A model generated the notes under the pieces. The model saw nothing but the letters and a program-made list of their open reading frames with translations. It ran no database searches and was not told the DNA's origin. DNA of 64,000 bases from Limnohabitans sp. Jir72 (GTDB taxonomy: Bacteria > Pseudomonadota > Gammaproteobacteria > Burkholderiales > Burkholderiaceae_C): assembly GCF_003063575.1 (NCBI RefSeq), contig NZ_NESC01000008.1:1-64000 (forward strand). The letters are read 5' to 3'. Of the stretch, positions 43,658 through 51,925 are shown one piece after another. The translations under genes and the position numbers were made by a program. The number at the start of each line of letters is the position of its first letter. Within the stretch, counting starts at the first letter, position 1.

Positions 43658-43716
43658 GCGACCGATGCCTTATGCTTTGATGGCACGCGTTCCAGCGTTC
43701 AACCTCTACCAGATTC

Positions 43717-44058
43717 ATGAACCTGCATCGTATTGATCTTGTATCTCTGTATTTGTTTCAACTGGCGGCCCGCACCGGCAGCATCAGCCAAGGGGCTGAG
43801 TTGGCCAAGTTGGCTGTGGGCGCGGCCAGCAAACGGATGACCGACTTGGAGCAGGCCTTTGGTGTGGCTTTGCAGGCGCGACACTCGCGGGGGGTTAAGC
43901 TGACTTTGGCTGGCGAGACATTGCACCGCCATGTGCATCGCATCCAGAGCAATGTGGACCAGATGAGCGATGATTTGTCCGGTCACGCCAAAGGCTTGAT
44001 GGGGGTGGTGCGCTTATTGGCCAAGGCCGTCAAAGAATCCGGTGCAACCATCGACTGA
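43717..44058 (+). pseudogene. Truncated LysR-family regulator
   Basis: 113 residues. Residues 1-95 are a normal LysR DNA-binding domain and linker helix (LFQLAARTGSISQGAELAKL, then ASKRMTDLEQAFGVALQARHSRGV). A LysR regulator has about 300 residues, but this frame stops after VVRLLAKAVKESGATID, so the effector domain is gone. The sharp change after VRLLA suggests an internal deletion, not a point stop. It lies 11 bp before an intact CoA-transferase gene that it may once have controlled. Confidence 0.8.
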
Positions 44059-44069
44059 GGAACATCTCC

Positions 44070-45278
44070 ATGAACATGCCGCAACTCACACCCGGTGCAC
44101 TCAAAGGCCTGCGCGTGGTCGAGATGGGCCAGCTGATTGCTGGTCCCTTTTCAGCCAAGACGCTGGGTGACTTTGGTGCCGACATCATCAAGATCGAGCC
44201 CCCTGGTGCGGGCGACCCGCTGCGCAACTGGCGCATGTTGCAAGACGGCACTTCCGTCTGGTGGCAAGTGCAGTCGCGCAACAAACGCTCCATTGCGATT
44301 GACCTGCGCAGCGCCGAAGGGCAAGACATCGCGCGGCAGTTGATCGCCCAGGCCGATGTGCTGATTGAAAATTTCCGTCCCGGCACGCTCGAAGGCTGGG
44401 GCATGGACTACGAGACGCTGTCTCATACCAACCCGGGCTTGGTGATGCTGCGCATCTCTGGCTACGGTCAGACGGGGCCATACCGCGACTTGCCTGGCTT
44501 TGGTGTGATCGGTGAGGCCATGGGCGGCCTGCGCCACCTGACGGGCGAGCCCGACCGCGTGCCAGTGCGTTGCGGCATCTCCATTGGCGACACACTGGCC
44601 GCATTGCACGGCACCATCGGTGTGCTGATGGCGCTCTACCATCGCAAAGTCAACGAGGGCCAGGGGCAGGTCATTGACGTGGCGCTCAACGAGGCGGTCC
44701 TCAATGTGATGGAGAGTCTGGTGCCCGAATACAGCGCATTCGGCACCATCCGCGAACCCGCGGGTTCGGCATTGCCCGGCATCGCCCCGTCCAACGCTTA
44801 CCGCTGCGCTGACGGGGTGGTGTTGATCGCGGGCAATGGCGACAGCATTTTCAAGCGGCTGATGCAGGTCATCGGTCGTGAAGACTTGGGCAATGATCCC
44901 GAGTTGGCCGACAACGCTGGGCGTGTGGCCCGTGTCAAGGCACTGGACTCGGCCATCGAAGCCTGGTCGCAAAGCCGCACTGTGGTGGACGTGCTGGAGG
45001 TCCTTGCCCAAGCCAGCGTGCCCGCCGGTCGGGTTTACACCGCCAAGGACATCGTGGAAGATCCGCACTACCGCGTCCGAGACATGATCCTCCAGCAGCA
45101 GACCCGCGACGGGCACAACATCGAAGTGCCCGGCATCGTGCCCAAGCTGATGGGTACACCCGGTCGGGTGAGGTCCTCGGCCCCCAAGCTGGGCGATGAC
45201 ACCGACGCTGTGCTCACCGAGCTGGGCATGAGCGCAGAACAGATCCGCCAATTCCGTGACAAAAAGGTGGTCGCATGA
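44070..45278 (+). CDS. CaiB/BaiF-family (type III) CoA-transferase
   Basis: 402 residues, full length. Family blocks are GLRVVEMGQLIAGPFSAKTLGDFGADIIKIEPP (split here), NKRSIAIDLRSAEGQDI, LIENFRPGTLEGWG and the region CGISIGDTLAALHG, whose Asp near 173 aligns with the catalytic Asp of formyl-CoA transferase. It would move CoA between organic acids; the substrate is unknown. Its stop overlaps the old start of an HMG-CoA-lyase-type pseudogene (ATGA). With lysR and lyase this is a common organic-acid catabolic trio, here with only this gene intact. Confidence 0.92.
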   Translation: MNMPQLTPGALKGLRVVEMGQLIAGPFSAKTLGDFGADIIKIEPPGAGDPLRNWRMLQDGTSVWWQVQSRNKRSIAIDLRSAEGQDIARQLIAQADVLIENFRPGTLEGWGMDYETLSHTNPGLVMLRISGYGQTGPYRDLPGFGVIGEAMGGLRHLTGEPDRVPVRCGISIGDTLAALHGTIGVLMALYHRKVNEGQGQVIDVALNEAVLNVMESLVPEYSAFGTIREPAGSALPGIAPSNAYRCADGVVLIAGNGDSIFKRLMQVIGREDLGNDPELADNAGRVARVKALDSAIEAWSQSRTVVDVLEVLAQASVPAGRVYTAKDIVEDPHYRVRDMILQQQTRDGHNIEVPGIVPKLMGTPGRVRSSAPKLGDDTDAVLTELGMSAEQIRQFRDKKVVA

Positions 45279-45740
45279 AAACGGACAATGCCGTTTGGCA
45301 AGGGGCAGGGTGCGTGCATCCACATGCAAGAAGTCGGCACCCTAGACGGTCTGCAGGCCGAATCGGCTTTTGTGCCGACCGAAGACAAGATCGCCCTCGA
45401 ACAGTCCTTTGCAGGACTGGCTGAGGTTGTCAAAGCAGTGCAGGGCACCGGTGTGACCATCAACTTGTCGCTGTCTTGCACCTTTGGCTGCCCCATGGAA
45501 AGCGACGTGCCGGTGCCCGTGGTGCTCGAATGGTGCCGCCACTTTGTTGAGGAGTTGGGGCCGACGGTGTGACGCTTTGTGACATTGTGCATGCGCTGGC
45601 CCTGATGGGTTACGACACGGGCGTAGCCTTGTTAGGCTTGCTGGCTGCGGCCAGCCAACTGACGGCACTCATTGGCCATGATGTGCCAAGCCAGAACCGC
45701 AAGGCCGGACGCAGGCTCGATCTGCACCCCAAACCGCACG
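45275..45740 (+). pseudogene. Broken HMG-CoA lyase-type gene
   Basis: Coupled start ATG at 45275 (MKTDNAVWQGAG) soon leaves frame. From about 45325 a second frame reads HMQEVGTLDGLQAESAFVPT, the N-terminal strand of the lyase, but with Leu for the essential Arg of RDGLQ. That frame jumps from DKIAL straight to EQSFAGLAEVVKAVQGTGV, which in intact proteins lies about 90 residues later. After CTFGCPMESDV another shift and gap lead to DIVHALALMGYDTGVALLGLL and KAGRRLDLHP, the C-terminus, in a third frame. Two deletions, two frameshifts and a lost catalytic residue make it inactive. Confidence 0.85.
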
Positions 45741-45863
45741 ACTTTGCCCAACTGAGCTTGCGTGCAGCCGCTGACACTGAGCCACTGACAGCCCGCTTGC
45801 CACGGACGAAGAAGGTCATTGCTGTACTTGGCCAACAAAAAATCCGAATTCAAGCTGAGCGCG

Positions 45864-45892
45864 CTGAAAAAGAGGTTTTGTCGATGTATAAT
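45864..45892 (+). promoter_or_regulatory. Promoter of the second tRNA-Gly copy
   Basis: CTGAAA at 45864-45869 and TATAAT at 45887-45892, spacing 17 bp, ending 13 bp before the tRNA. It has little similarity to the promoter region of the first copy, so the direct repeat starts at the tRNA itself. Confidence 0.75.
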
Positions 45893-45905
45893 TTGAGGCT
45901 TCAAC

Positions 45906-45981
45906 GCGGGAATAGCTCAGTTGGTAGAGCGCAACCTTGCCAAGGTTGAGGTCGCGAGTTCGAATCTCGTTTCCCGCTCCA
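45906..45981 (+). tRNA. tRNA-Gly (anticodon GCC), second copy
   Basis: 76 nt, identical to the copy at 43363, with acceptor GCGGGAA/TTCCCGC and encoded CCA at 45979-45981. Concerted identity in spite of a diverged tRNA-Cys neighbour suggests recent duplication or gene conversion. Confidence 0.97.
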
Positions 45982-46014
45982 AACATTGAAAGAAGTGCCA
46001 ACCTCTTTCATCAA

Positions 46015-46042
46015 AAAAGGGAAGCAATTGCTTCCCTTTTTT
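46015..46042 (+). terminator. Intrinsic terminator after tRNA-Gly, second copy
   Basis: AAAAGGGAAGCAA pairs with TTGCTTCCCTTTT and is followed by TT. In this copy the C-to-T change closes the loop into a fully paired hairpin. Confidence 0.87.
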
Positions 46043-46060
46043 GTAGAATTTTAAAAATTT

Positions 46061-46134
46061 GGCGCGATAGCAAATCGGTTATGCAACGGATTGCAAATCC
46101 GTTTAGCCCAGTTCGACTCTGGGTCGCGCCTCCA
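46061..46134 (+). tRNA. tRNA-Cys (anticodon GCA), second copy
   Basis: 74 nt with encoded CCA. Acceptor GGCGCGA pairs with TCGCGCC at 46124-46130. Anticodon GCA at 46093-46095. Sequence differs clearly from the first tRNA-Cys, especially in the T arm (CCAGTTCGACTCTGG). Confidence 0.95.
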
Positions 46135-46139
46135 CTCCA

Positions 46140-46175
46140 AAAGCCACTTCAATGCATGTTGAAGTGGCTTTTTTT
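46140..46175 (+). terminator. Intrinsic terminator after tRNA-Cys, second copy
   Basis: AAAGCCACTTCAA (46140-46152) and its complement (46159-46171), loop TGCATG, with a T-tract. It may also end minus-strand transcription from the cupin gene, since the A-run on the other side mirrors it. Confidence 0.9.
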
Positions 46176-46196
46176 ATGGTGCGTGTCCAATGTGGT

Positions 46197-46475
46197 TCAG
46201 TTGGCGCGAGCAACCCACACAGTGGCACCTTCAGGTCCATACAACTCGGCATGCGGCACATTGCGGGCCAGACGGAAATTGTCACCAGTTTTCAGGTGTC
46301 GCACTTCGTCACCGGTGGTCAACCAGTATTCACCTCGGGCGACATACGCGCTGACATCAAAAGGGTGGGTGTGCGTGTCCAGGTGCAGTTGCGGTGCCCA
46401 CTCCCTGGTGATGATTTCATCGAAACCTTCGTCGAGGGCCTGTTTGCAAAAGGTGTCAAATGTCGGTGTGCTCAT
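46197..46475 (-). CDS. Small cupin-domain protein
   Basis: ATG at 46473-46475 (MSTPTFDTFC) gives 92 residues; a longer upstream frame has no ribosome site. One cupin barrel is visible: HLDTHTHPFDVSAYVARGEYWLTT (split here) supplies the metal-binding His pair and Glu, and FRLARNVPHAELYGPEG the second motif with its His. These small cupins bind a metal and often act on, or sense, small organic molecules; the ligand is not known. Confidence 0.85.
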   Translation of the reverse strand: MSTPTFDTFCKQALDEGFDEIITREWAPQLHLDTHTHPFDVSAYVARGEYWLTTGDEVRHLKTGDNFRLARNVPHAELYGPEGATVWVARAN

Positions 46476-46675
46476 GGTGCGTGCTACGTTGTGAACGTGA
46501 TGGCGGGATTGAAAGAGCCCATCTTGGCCGAGCATGTGTTGTTTTGTCCAGCATGGCTGCGACTGCATGGCCGAGCTGGTAGCAGGCGAGTTGTGCAGTT
46601 TGATCGACGCACACCACCAAAATGGCCCATTCTTGTGGCTTAATAACGGTTTGCATTATTTTCCTGGAGCCACAG

Positions 46676-46846
46676 ATGGGCAACAAAATCGTTACTGAAG
46701 CAGATCGTAAATTCACAGCACCACTGCCCGCACTGCCCGGCGTGACATTGCGCACACATGGCCGTGGCCAGCGCGTGAGCTTGGAGCGTGGCGTGGCGAC
46801 TCGCAGCAAGAAAAACCCCGGCAAACGCTCCAAAAAAGGCGGTTGA
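46676..46846 (+). CDS. Small basic protein of unknown function
   Basis: 56 residues after CTGGAGCCACAG (ribosome site). It is rich in Lys/Arg, with the basic tail SKKNPGKRSKKGG and the stretch GVTLRTHGRGQRVSLERG. It has no signal or membrane segment. I do not recognise the family; the charge suggests nucleic-acid or ribosome binding. A good ribosome site, a terminator just downstream and the clean frame support a real gene. Confidence 0.6.
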   Translation: MGNKIVTEADRKFTAPLPALPGVTLRTHGRGQRVSLERGVATRSKKNPGKRSKKGG

Positions 46847-46883
46847 TCGTTCAAGATGTGACGATCAGTCCATTTTGATCACA

Positions 46884-46910
46884 AGCCACTGAACCTTCAG
46901 TGGCTTTTTT
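46884..46910 (+). terminator. Intrinsic terminator after the small basic gene
   Basis: AGCCACTGAA and TTCAGTGGCT, 10-bp perfect stem with a CC loop, then TTTTTT. Confidence 0.92.
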
Positions 46911-46944
46911 GTTGGCGTTTTGAGGTTCTTCAAAGGAGACAAGC

Positions 46945-47337
46945 ATGGTGATTTCTTATGTGGCGATTTTGGTGGCAGGTCTGATGCCTGTGATCTGCGC
47001 AGGCATCTCCAAAGCTGGTGCGAAGGGGTATGACAACCACAATCCGCGTGAATGGATGGCTCAGCAAACCGGCTACCGCGCACGTGCGAATGCGGCGCAA
47101 GCCAATTGCTTGGAGGCATTTCCATTTTTTGCAGTGGGTGTCGTGCTCGCCTTGTTGACGGGCGTGCAGCCAGTGGTTGTGGATTCGCTGTGTGTGCTGT
47201 TCATGGCCGCACGCGTGGCTTATGTGGCCTGCTACCTTCAAGACAAAGCTCGATTTCGATCCTTGTTCTGGCTTGTGGGATACATCGCCGTGCTGGCGTT
47301 GTACGTCTTGGCCATGCTGAATTTACAGATCGGCTGA
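46945..47337 (+). CDS. MAPEG-family membrane protein
   Basis: 130 residues with four hydrophobic segments. NPREWMAQQTGYRARANAAQANCLEAFPFF near residues 33-62 contains the MAPEG pattern in which a conserved ARANAAQxN-x-E motif binds glutathione. Bacterial members are small inner-membrane proteins with mostly unknown glutathione-dependent activity. AAGGAG lies 8 bp before the ATG. Confidence 0.88.
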   Translation: MVISYVAILVAGLMPVICAGISKAGAKGYDNHNPREWMAQQTGYRARANAAQANCLEAFPFFAVGVVLALLTGVQPVVVDSLCVLFMAARVAYVACYLQDKARFRSLFWLVGYIAVLALYVLAMLNLQIG

Positions 47338-47377
47338 GCGCAGAAAATGCGCTATATCAGGGCACAATAGAGCTCCA

Positions 47378-47469
47378 GCCTCGGTGGTGAAACTGGTAGA
47401 CACACCGGACTTAAAATCCGTTGCTTCCGTAACAGGGGCGTGCCGGTTCGATTCCGGCCCGAGGCACCA
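47378..47469 (+). tRNA. tRNA-Leu (anticodon UAA)
   Basis: 92 nt with encoded CCA. Acceptor GCCTCGG pairs with CCGAGGC at 47459-47465. Anticodon TAA at 47412-47414. Long variable arm GCTTCCGTAACAGGGGC is typical of class II tRNA-Leu. TATATC at 47353 or CACAAT at 47363 may be its -10. Confidence 0.95.
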
Positions 47470-47488
47470 CAGTTAGAAAAACATCATC

Positions 47489-48112
47489 ATGAACCAAGAC
47501 AACGCACCGTTTGAGATCCACGTGCATGGTGATGTGCCGATCAAACCCGGCACCGACCTCCAGGCTGTGCAAGAAGCGCTCAAGCCGCTTTGGCATTACG
47601 CCGGTGCACGCACTTTGAGCGAGGGATCGCCCAGCCTGTACGAGGAAGAACCCGGCATCCGTTTTGACGTGAACACCCATCGCCTGCACATGTGTTGGAC
47701 GGTGCGCGGCGATGATGATTTCCGCATGGTGCTGGACGATCTTTGCATGAACCTCAATGAACTGTCTGCCGCTGGTACCCAGATTGAGGTCACTTTCTAT
47801 GACACCGATTTCGACGACGAAGACGAGGCCAACGGCGGCGAGTCACGCGACGATTTCGTGATGCTGTTCGTCGGACCCGATCCTGGTGCCATCATGCAAG
47901 CTCAGCGTGATTTGCTGGTGCATGACGTGATCAACATGATGGAGCGCCATTTCGACGGCGCTGAATTGGGCGGCGTGGTGGCAGAAATCGACAAATTGTT
48001 CAGCCAGCGTTTTGACAGCCTGGTCAGCTCGTTGGACATTGGCAAGCCACCCAAAGGCTCGGGTGGCAATGGCCATGGCGGTGGCAATCGCCGACCCCGA
48101 CACCTGCACTGA
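47489..48112 (+). CDS. Conserved-looking hypothetical acidic protein
   Basis: 207 residues, no signal peptide or membrane segment. It is acidic in the middle (FYDTDFDDEDEANGGE near 103-118) and ends in a Gly/His/Arg-rich tail (GSGGNGHGGGNRRPRHLH). The central part alternates strands and helices (RFDVNTHRLHMCWTVRGDDD, then LLVHDVINMMERHFD). I do not recognise the family. It lies 19 bp after tRNA-Leu and 11 bp before the MFS gene, so all three may share transcription. Confidence 0.7.
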   Translation: MNQDNAPFEIHVHGDVPIKPGTDLQAVQEALKPLWHYAGARTLSEGSPSLYEEEPGIRFDVNTHRLHMCWTVRGDDDFRMVLDDLCMNLNELSAAGTQIEVTFYDTDFDDEDEANGGESRDDFVMLFVGPDPGAIMQAQRDLLVHDVINMMERHFDGAELGGVVAEIDKLFSQRFDSLVSSLDIGKPPKGSGGNGHGGGNRRPRHLH

Positions 48113-48123
48113 AAGATGCTGCC

Positions 48124-49431
48124 ATGAAGGCCCTCTTCTCAAGCGATGCACTCAATCCCGGTGTTCGACTTCGCGAGGTGTTTGGCTGGGCGATGTACGA
48201 CTTCGCCAATTCCGGTTACACCACGGTGGTCATCACGGCGGTGTTTGCGGCATATTTTGTAGGCGGTGTGGCCCAAGGCGCATCTTGGGCCACCTTGGCC
48301 TGGACGGTAGGCCTGAGCATTTCCTACGTCATCGTCATGCTGAGCATGCCGGGTTTGGGGGCGTGGGCCGACCGAACGGCAGGCAAAAAACGTTTGCTGA
48401 TGACCGTGACCGCAGCGTGCGTGCTCAGCACCGCCGCGCTGGCCTGGGTCGGCCCCGGCCAAGTGGCCTTGGGTCTTTGCCTGCTCATCGTCTCCAACAC
48501 CTTCTTTTCGTTTGGCGAGTCTTTGACCGCTTCCTTTTTGCCCGAACTCGCCAAGCCTGAGGCCATGGGGCGCGTCAGCGGCTGGGGCTGGGCTTTGGGC
48601 TACATCGGCGGCATGTTGACCTTGGGCGTGTGCTTGGCGTATGTGCTGGCCGCGCAGGCACGGGGTGAAAGCGGCAGCCAGTTTGTGCCTGTCACCATGT
48701 TGATCACAGCGCTGGTTTATGGTGCATCCGCTTGCGTGACCTTTGCCTTGCTGAAAGAGCATTCGCCGCCGCAGCCCGACGCACCGATGGTAGGCATGCT
48801 GCAAAGCCTGCGCCAGTTGAAGCAGACCTTCAGGGATGCTCGGCCTTACAAGGACTTCACACGCTTGATGGCCTGCGCCGTGGCCTACCAAGGCGGGGTT
48901 GCAGTGGCGATTTCGTTAGCGGCGATTTACGCCGAGCAGGTGATTGGCTTTCAACCTCAAGAAACCATGGTGCTCATCTTTGTGTTGAATATCGCGGCCT
49001 TTGTGGGGGCCTTCGTGTTGGGCTATGCGCAAGACCGGATCGGGCACAAATTGGCTTTGGCTCTGACCTTGCTGGGCTGGATATTGACCTGCGTGATCGC
49101 GGCCTTGTCGAGCACGAAAGAGGTGTTTTGGTGGGCGGCGGCCCTGGCCGGGGTATGCATGGGTTCTAGCCAGTCATCAGGTCGGGCCATGGCGGGCTTG
49201 ATGGTGCCGCCTTCGCGGCTGGGTGAGTTTTTTGGCCTCTGGACCTTTGCGATCCGCTTGGCCAGCATCCTTGGGCCTTTGAGCTATGGCCTCATCACTT
49301 GGCTCAGTGGCGGTAACCAACGCCTGGCCATTGGCTCGACATCGCTGCTGTTTGTCTTGGGCTTGGTCCTGCTGATGCCGGTGAGCGTCGAGCGCGGTCG
49401 ACGCATGGCGCTTGGCCAGACCGACCACTGA
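48124..49431 (+). CDS. MFS transporter, UMF1 family
   Basis: 435 residues with about 12 hydrophobic segments. EVFGWAMYDFANSGYTTVVIT near 17-37 is the signature of UMF1-type (BtlA/Atg22-like) transporters. The cytoplasmic loop GLGAWADRTAGKKRL lies near 77-91. Atg22 homologues export amino acids from vacuoles, but bacterial substrates are unknown. The stop abuts the convergent murI stop with no gap. Confidence 0.88.
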   Translation: MKALFSSDALNPGVRLREVFGWAMYDFANSGYTTVVITAVFAAYFVGGVAQGASWATLAWTVGLSISYVIVMLSMPGLGAWADRTAGKKRLLMTVTAACVLSTAALAWVGPGQVALGLCLLIVSNTFFSFGESLTASFLPELAKPEAMGRVSGWGWALGYIGGMLTLGVCLAYVLAAQARGESGSQFVPVTMLITALVYGASACVTFALLKEHSPPQPDAPMVGMLQSLRQLKQTFRDARPYKDFTRLMACAVAYQGGVAVAISLAAIYAEQVIGFQPQETMVLIFVLNIAAFVGAFVLGYAQDRIGHKLALALTLLGWILTCVIAALSSTKEVFWWAAALAGVCMGSSQSSGRAMAGLMVPPSRLGEFFGLWTFAIRLASILGPLSYGLITWLSGGNQRLAIGSTSLLFVLGLVLLMPVSVERGRRMALGQTDH

Positions 49432-50283
49432 TCAGACCTGCGGATCGGATTCGTGGCAAACCGAGTGGGGCAGCCGCAGCCAACGGTGTGCAGCCGCTTG
49501 CAGTGCGCCGAGATCACCATTGGTCATCAAACGCATGCGTTCAGAACCCGCATGGGGTGCAGGTCCGCTGCGCAATTGCCCCGATGCTTCCAGCAAGCGG
49601 CGGGTTTGACGGGCCACAGGTTCGCCAGTTGAGACCAGTTGCACATCCGGACCGAGCCATTTGCGCAATGCGTCTTCTGCAAAAACGTAGTGCGTGCAGC
49701 CCAGCACCAAAGTGTCCATCTCGCCCGGTGTTTTGCCAAATCGGCCCATCTGTCCTGTGTAGTTCCGCAGCAATGCGCTGACCTGGTCAGCGTCGTGTGT
49801 GGCCGATGCAGCGTGTGTGCTTTGCTCAATGGCCAGGGCCAAACCATTGCAGGGCTGAACCACGAAGTCGGCCTGGTCTTGCAAGCTGGCGAGGAGCCGA
49901 TGGAATTTTTCGCTGGACAGCGTGCCCCTGGTGCCGATGACGCCGATGCGTTTGGTTTGGCTCAGCGCGATGGCCGGTTTGAGTGCGGGCTCGACGCCGA
50001 TCAAGGGCAAATGCGGGTGCTGCGCTCGCAAGGTGTGAATGGCGGCTGCTGTGGCGGTGTTGCAGGCCACCACCAGGGCTTTGATGTGGTGGCGATCAAT
50101 CAGATGCTGTGCAATGGCCAGGCTGCGCTGGCGTACGAAGAGATCCCCTTTTTCACCATACGGCGCATGACCGCTGTCGGCCCAATACACAAAGTGCTCG
50201 TGCGGCAACTCGGCTTGCAGCGCCTGCAGTACGCTCAGGCCGCCGATGCCGCTGTCAAAAACGCCGATGGGGGATTCGGTCAT
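49432..50283 (-). CDS. murI: Glutamate racemase
   Basis: 283 residues. MurI makes D-glutamate for peptidoglycan. IGVFDSGIGGLSVLQAL near 6-22 is the N-terminal signature; the two catalytic cysteines are in VVACNTATAA near 71-80 and LVLGCTHYVFAE near 193-204. The fumarase stop lies 45 bp upstream, so the genes may share a transcript. Confidence 0.95.
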   Translation of the reverse strand: MTESPIGVFDSGIGGLSVLQALQAELPHEHFVYWADSGHAPYGEKGDLFVRQRSLAIAQHLIDRHHIKALVVACNTATAAAIHTLRAQHPHLPLIGVEPALKPAIALSQTKRIGVIGTRGTLSSEKFHRLLASLQDQADFVVQPCNGLALAIEQSTHAASATHDADQVSALLRNYTGQMGRFGKTPGEMDTLVLGCTHYVFAEDALRKWLGPDVQLVSTGEPVARQTRRLLEASGQLRSGPAPHAGSERMRLMTNGDLGALQAAAHRWLRLPHSVCHESDPQV

Positions 50284-50328
50284 GAATCGGGGAAGGGCGG
50301 TGACTTGCGGGTCACCGCCGCATCACAT

Positions 50329-51882
50329 TCAGGCAGCGGTCACGCCAATGCCTTTGAACTCACCCGTGGCGATGCGCTTTTGCCATTCGGCAGGTCCGGT
50401 GATGTGGGCGCTGGTGCCGCCCGCATCCACCGCCACTGTCACGGGCATGTCGACCACGTCGAATTCGTAAATGGCTTCCATGCCCATGTCGGCAAAGCCC
50501 ACCACTTTGGCGTGCTTGATGGCTTTGGACACGAGGTAAGCCGCACCGCCCACGGCCATCAGGTAAGCGCTCTTGTGCTTTTTGATGGCTTCGATGGCGA
50601 CCGGGCCGCGCTCGGCCTTGCCGATCATGGCGATCAGACCGGTGTTGGCCAGCATCATCTCGGTGAAGCCGTCCATGCGGGTGGCGGTGGTGGGGCCTGC
50701 GGGACCCACAGCCTCGTCGCCCACGGGGTCCACCGGGCCCACGTAGTAAATCACGCGGTTCTTAAAGTCCACGGGCAGCGGCTCGCCCTTGGCCAGCATG
50801 TCTTGAATGCGTTTGTGCGCAGCGTCACGGCCCGTCAGCATCTTGCCGTTGAGCAGCAGGGTCTGGCCGGGTTTCCAGGCGGCCACTTGTTCGGGCGTGA
50901 GGGTGTTCAGGTCCACGCGTTGGCTCTTTTCGGTGTCGGCCGTCCAGTTCACGTTGGGCCACAGATCGAGCGATGGCGCTTCCAGGTAAGTGGGGCCTGA
51001 GCCGTCGAGCACAAAGTGCGCGTGGCGGGTGGCCGCGCAGTTGGGGATCATGGCCACGGGCTTGCTGGCCGCGTGGGTGGGGTACATCTTGATCTTGATG
51101 TCCAGCACGGTGGTCAGGCCCCCAAGGCCTTGCGCGCCAATGCCCAGGGCGTTGACCTTGTGGTACAGCTCCAGGCGCATTTCTTCGACGGGGTCGAGCT
51201 TTTCGCCTTTGCTCGATTTTTCGAGCAGCTGGTACATGTCCAGGTCGTCCATCAGGCTTTCTTTGGCCAAGAGCACGGCTTTTTCGGCTGTGCCGCCAAT
51301 GCCGATGCCCAACATGCCGGGCGGGCACCAGCCCGCACCCATGGTGGGCACCGTTTTGAGCACCCAGTCGACGATGCTGTCGCCGGGGTTGAGCATGATC
51401 AACTTGGACTTGTTTTCGCTGCCGCCGCCTTTGGCCGCCACCGTCACATGCACATGGTGACCGGGCACGATCTTGGTGAAGATCACGGCGGGCGTGTTGT
51501 CCTTGGTGTTCTTGCGGTTGAAGTGCGGGTCAGACACGACCGATGCACGCAACATGTTGTCGGCATGGTTGTAGCCACGGCGCACGCCTTCGTTGACCGC
51601 GTCTTCCAGGCTGCCGGTGAAACCGTCAAATTTCACGTCCATGCCGACTTCGAGGAACACGTTCACGATGCCCGTGTCCTGGCAAATCGGGCGGTGGCCA
51701 AAAGCGCTCATCTTGCTGTTGGTCAGGATCTGCGCAATGGCGTCCTTGGCGGCAGGGCTTTGCTCGCGCTCGTAGGCGCTGGCCAGATGAGAGATGAAAT
51801 CAGCCGGGTGGTAGTAGCTGATGTATTGCAGCGCGGCGGCAACGGATTCGATCAGGTCGTCTTGTTTGATCAGAGTGGTCAT
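50329..51882 (-). CDS. Fumarate hydratase class I (iron-sulfur)
   Basis: Interconverts fumarate and malate in the TCA cycle. At 517 residues it has alpha- and beta-type domains in one chain, like FumA/FumB. Probable [4Fe-4S] ligands are Cys67 (GHRPICQDTG), Cys186 (MGAGWCPPGM) and Cys282 (MIPNCAATRH). The C-terminal TTATRMDGF-type motif follows near 410. It is oxygen-sensitive in known members. Which of the fumA/fumB names applies cannot be decided. Confidence 0.94.
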   Translation of the reverse strand: MTTLIKQDDLIESVAAALQYISYYHPADFISHLASAYEREQSPAAKDAIAQILTNSKMSAFGHRPICQDTGIVNVFLEVGMDVKFDGFTGSLEDAVNEGVRRGYNHADNMLRASVVSDPHFNRKNTKDNTPAVIFTKIVPGHHVHVTVAAKGGGSENKSKLIMLNPGDSIVDWVLKTVPTMGAGWCPPGMLGIGIGGTAEKAVLLAKESLMDDLDMYQLLEKSSKGEKLDPVEEMRLELYHKVNALGIGAQGLGGLTTVLDIKIKMYPTHAASKPVAMIPNCAATRHAHFVLDGSGPTYLEAPSLDLWPNVNWTADTEKSQRVDLNTLTPEQVAAWKPGQTLLLNGKMLTGRDAAHKRIQDMLAKGEPLPVDFKNRVIYYVGPVDPVGDEAVGPAGPTTATRMDGFTEMMLANTGLIAMIGKAERGPVAIEAIKKHKSAYLMAVGGAAYLVSKAIKHAKVVGFADMGMEAIYEFDVVDMPVTVAVDAGGTSAHITGPAEWQKRIATGEFKGIGVTAA

Positions 51883-51925
51883 GGTGATGTGATCCTGGAG
51901 AGAGACAAAAAATCGGAAAGGTGTT

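Larger units (their letters stand above)
45906..46043 (+). repeat. Direct repeat, right copy
   Basis: Right-hand partner of 43363-43499, 138 bp, with the one-base insertion at the A-run before the hairpin and a C-to-T change in its loop. Confidence 0.9.
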
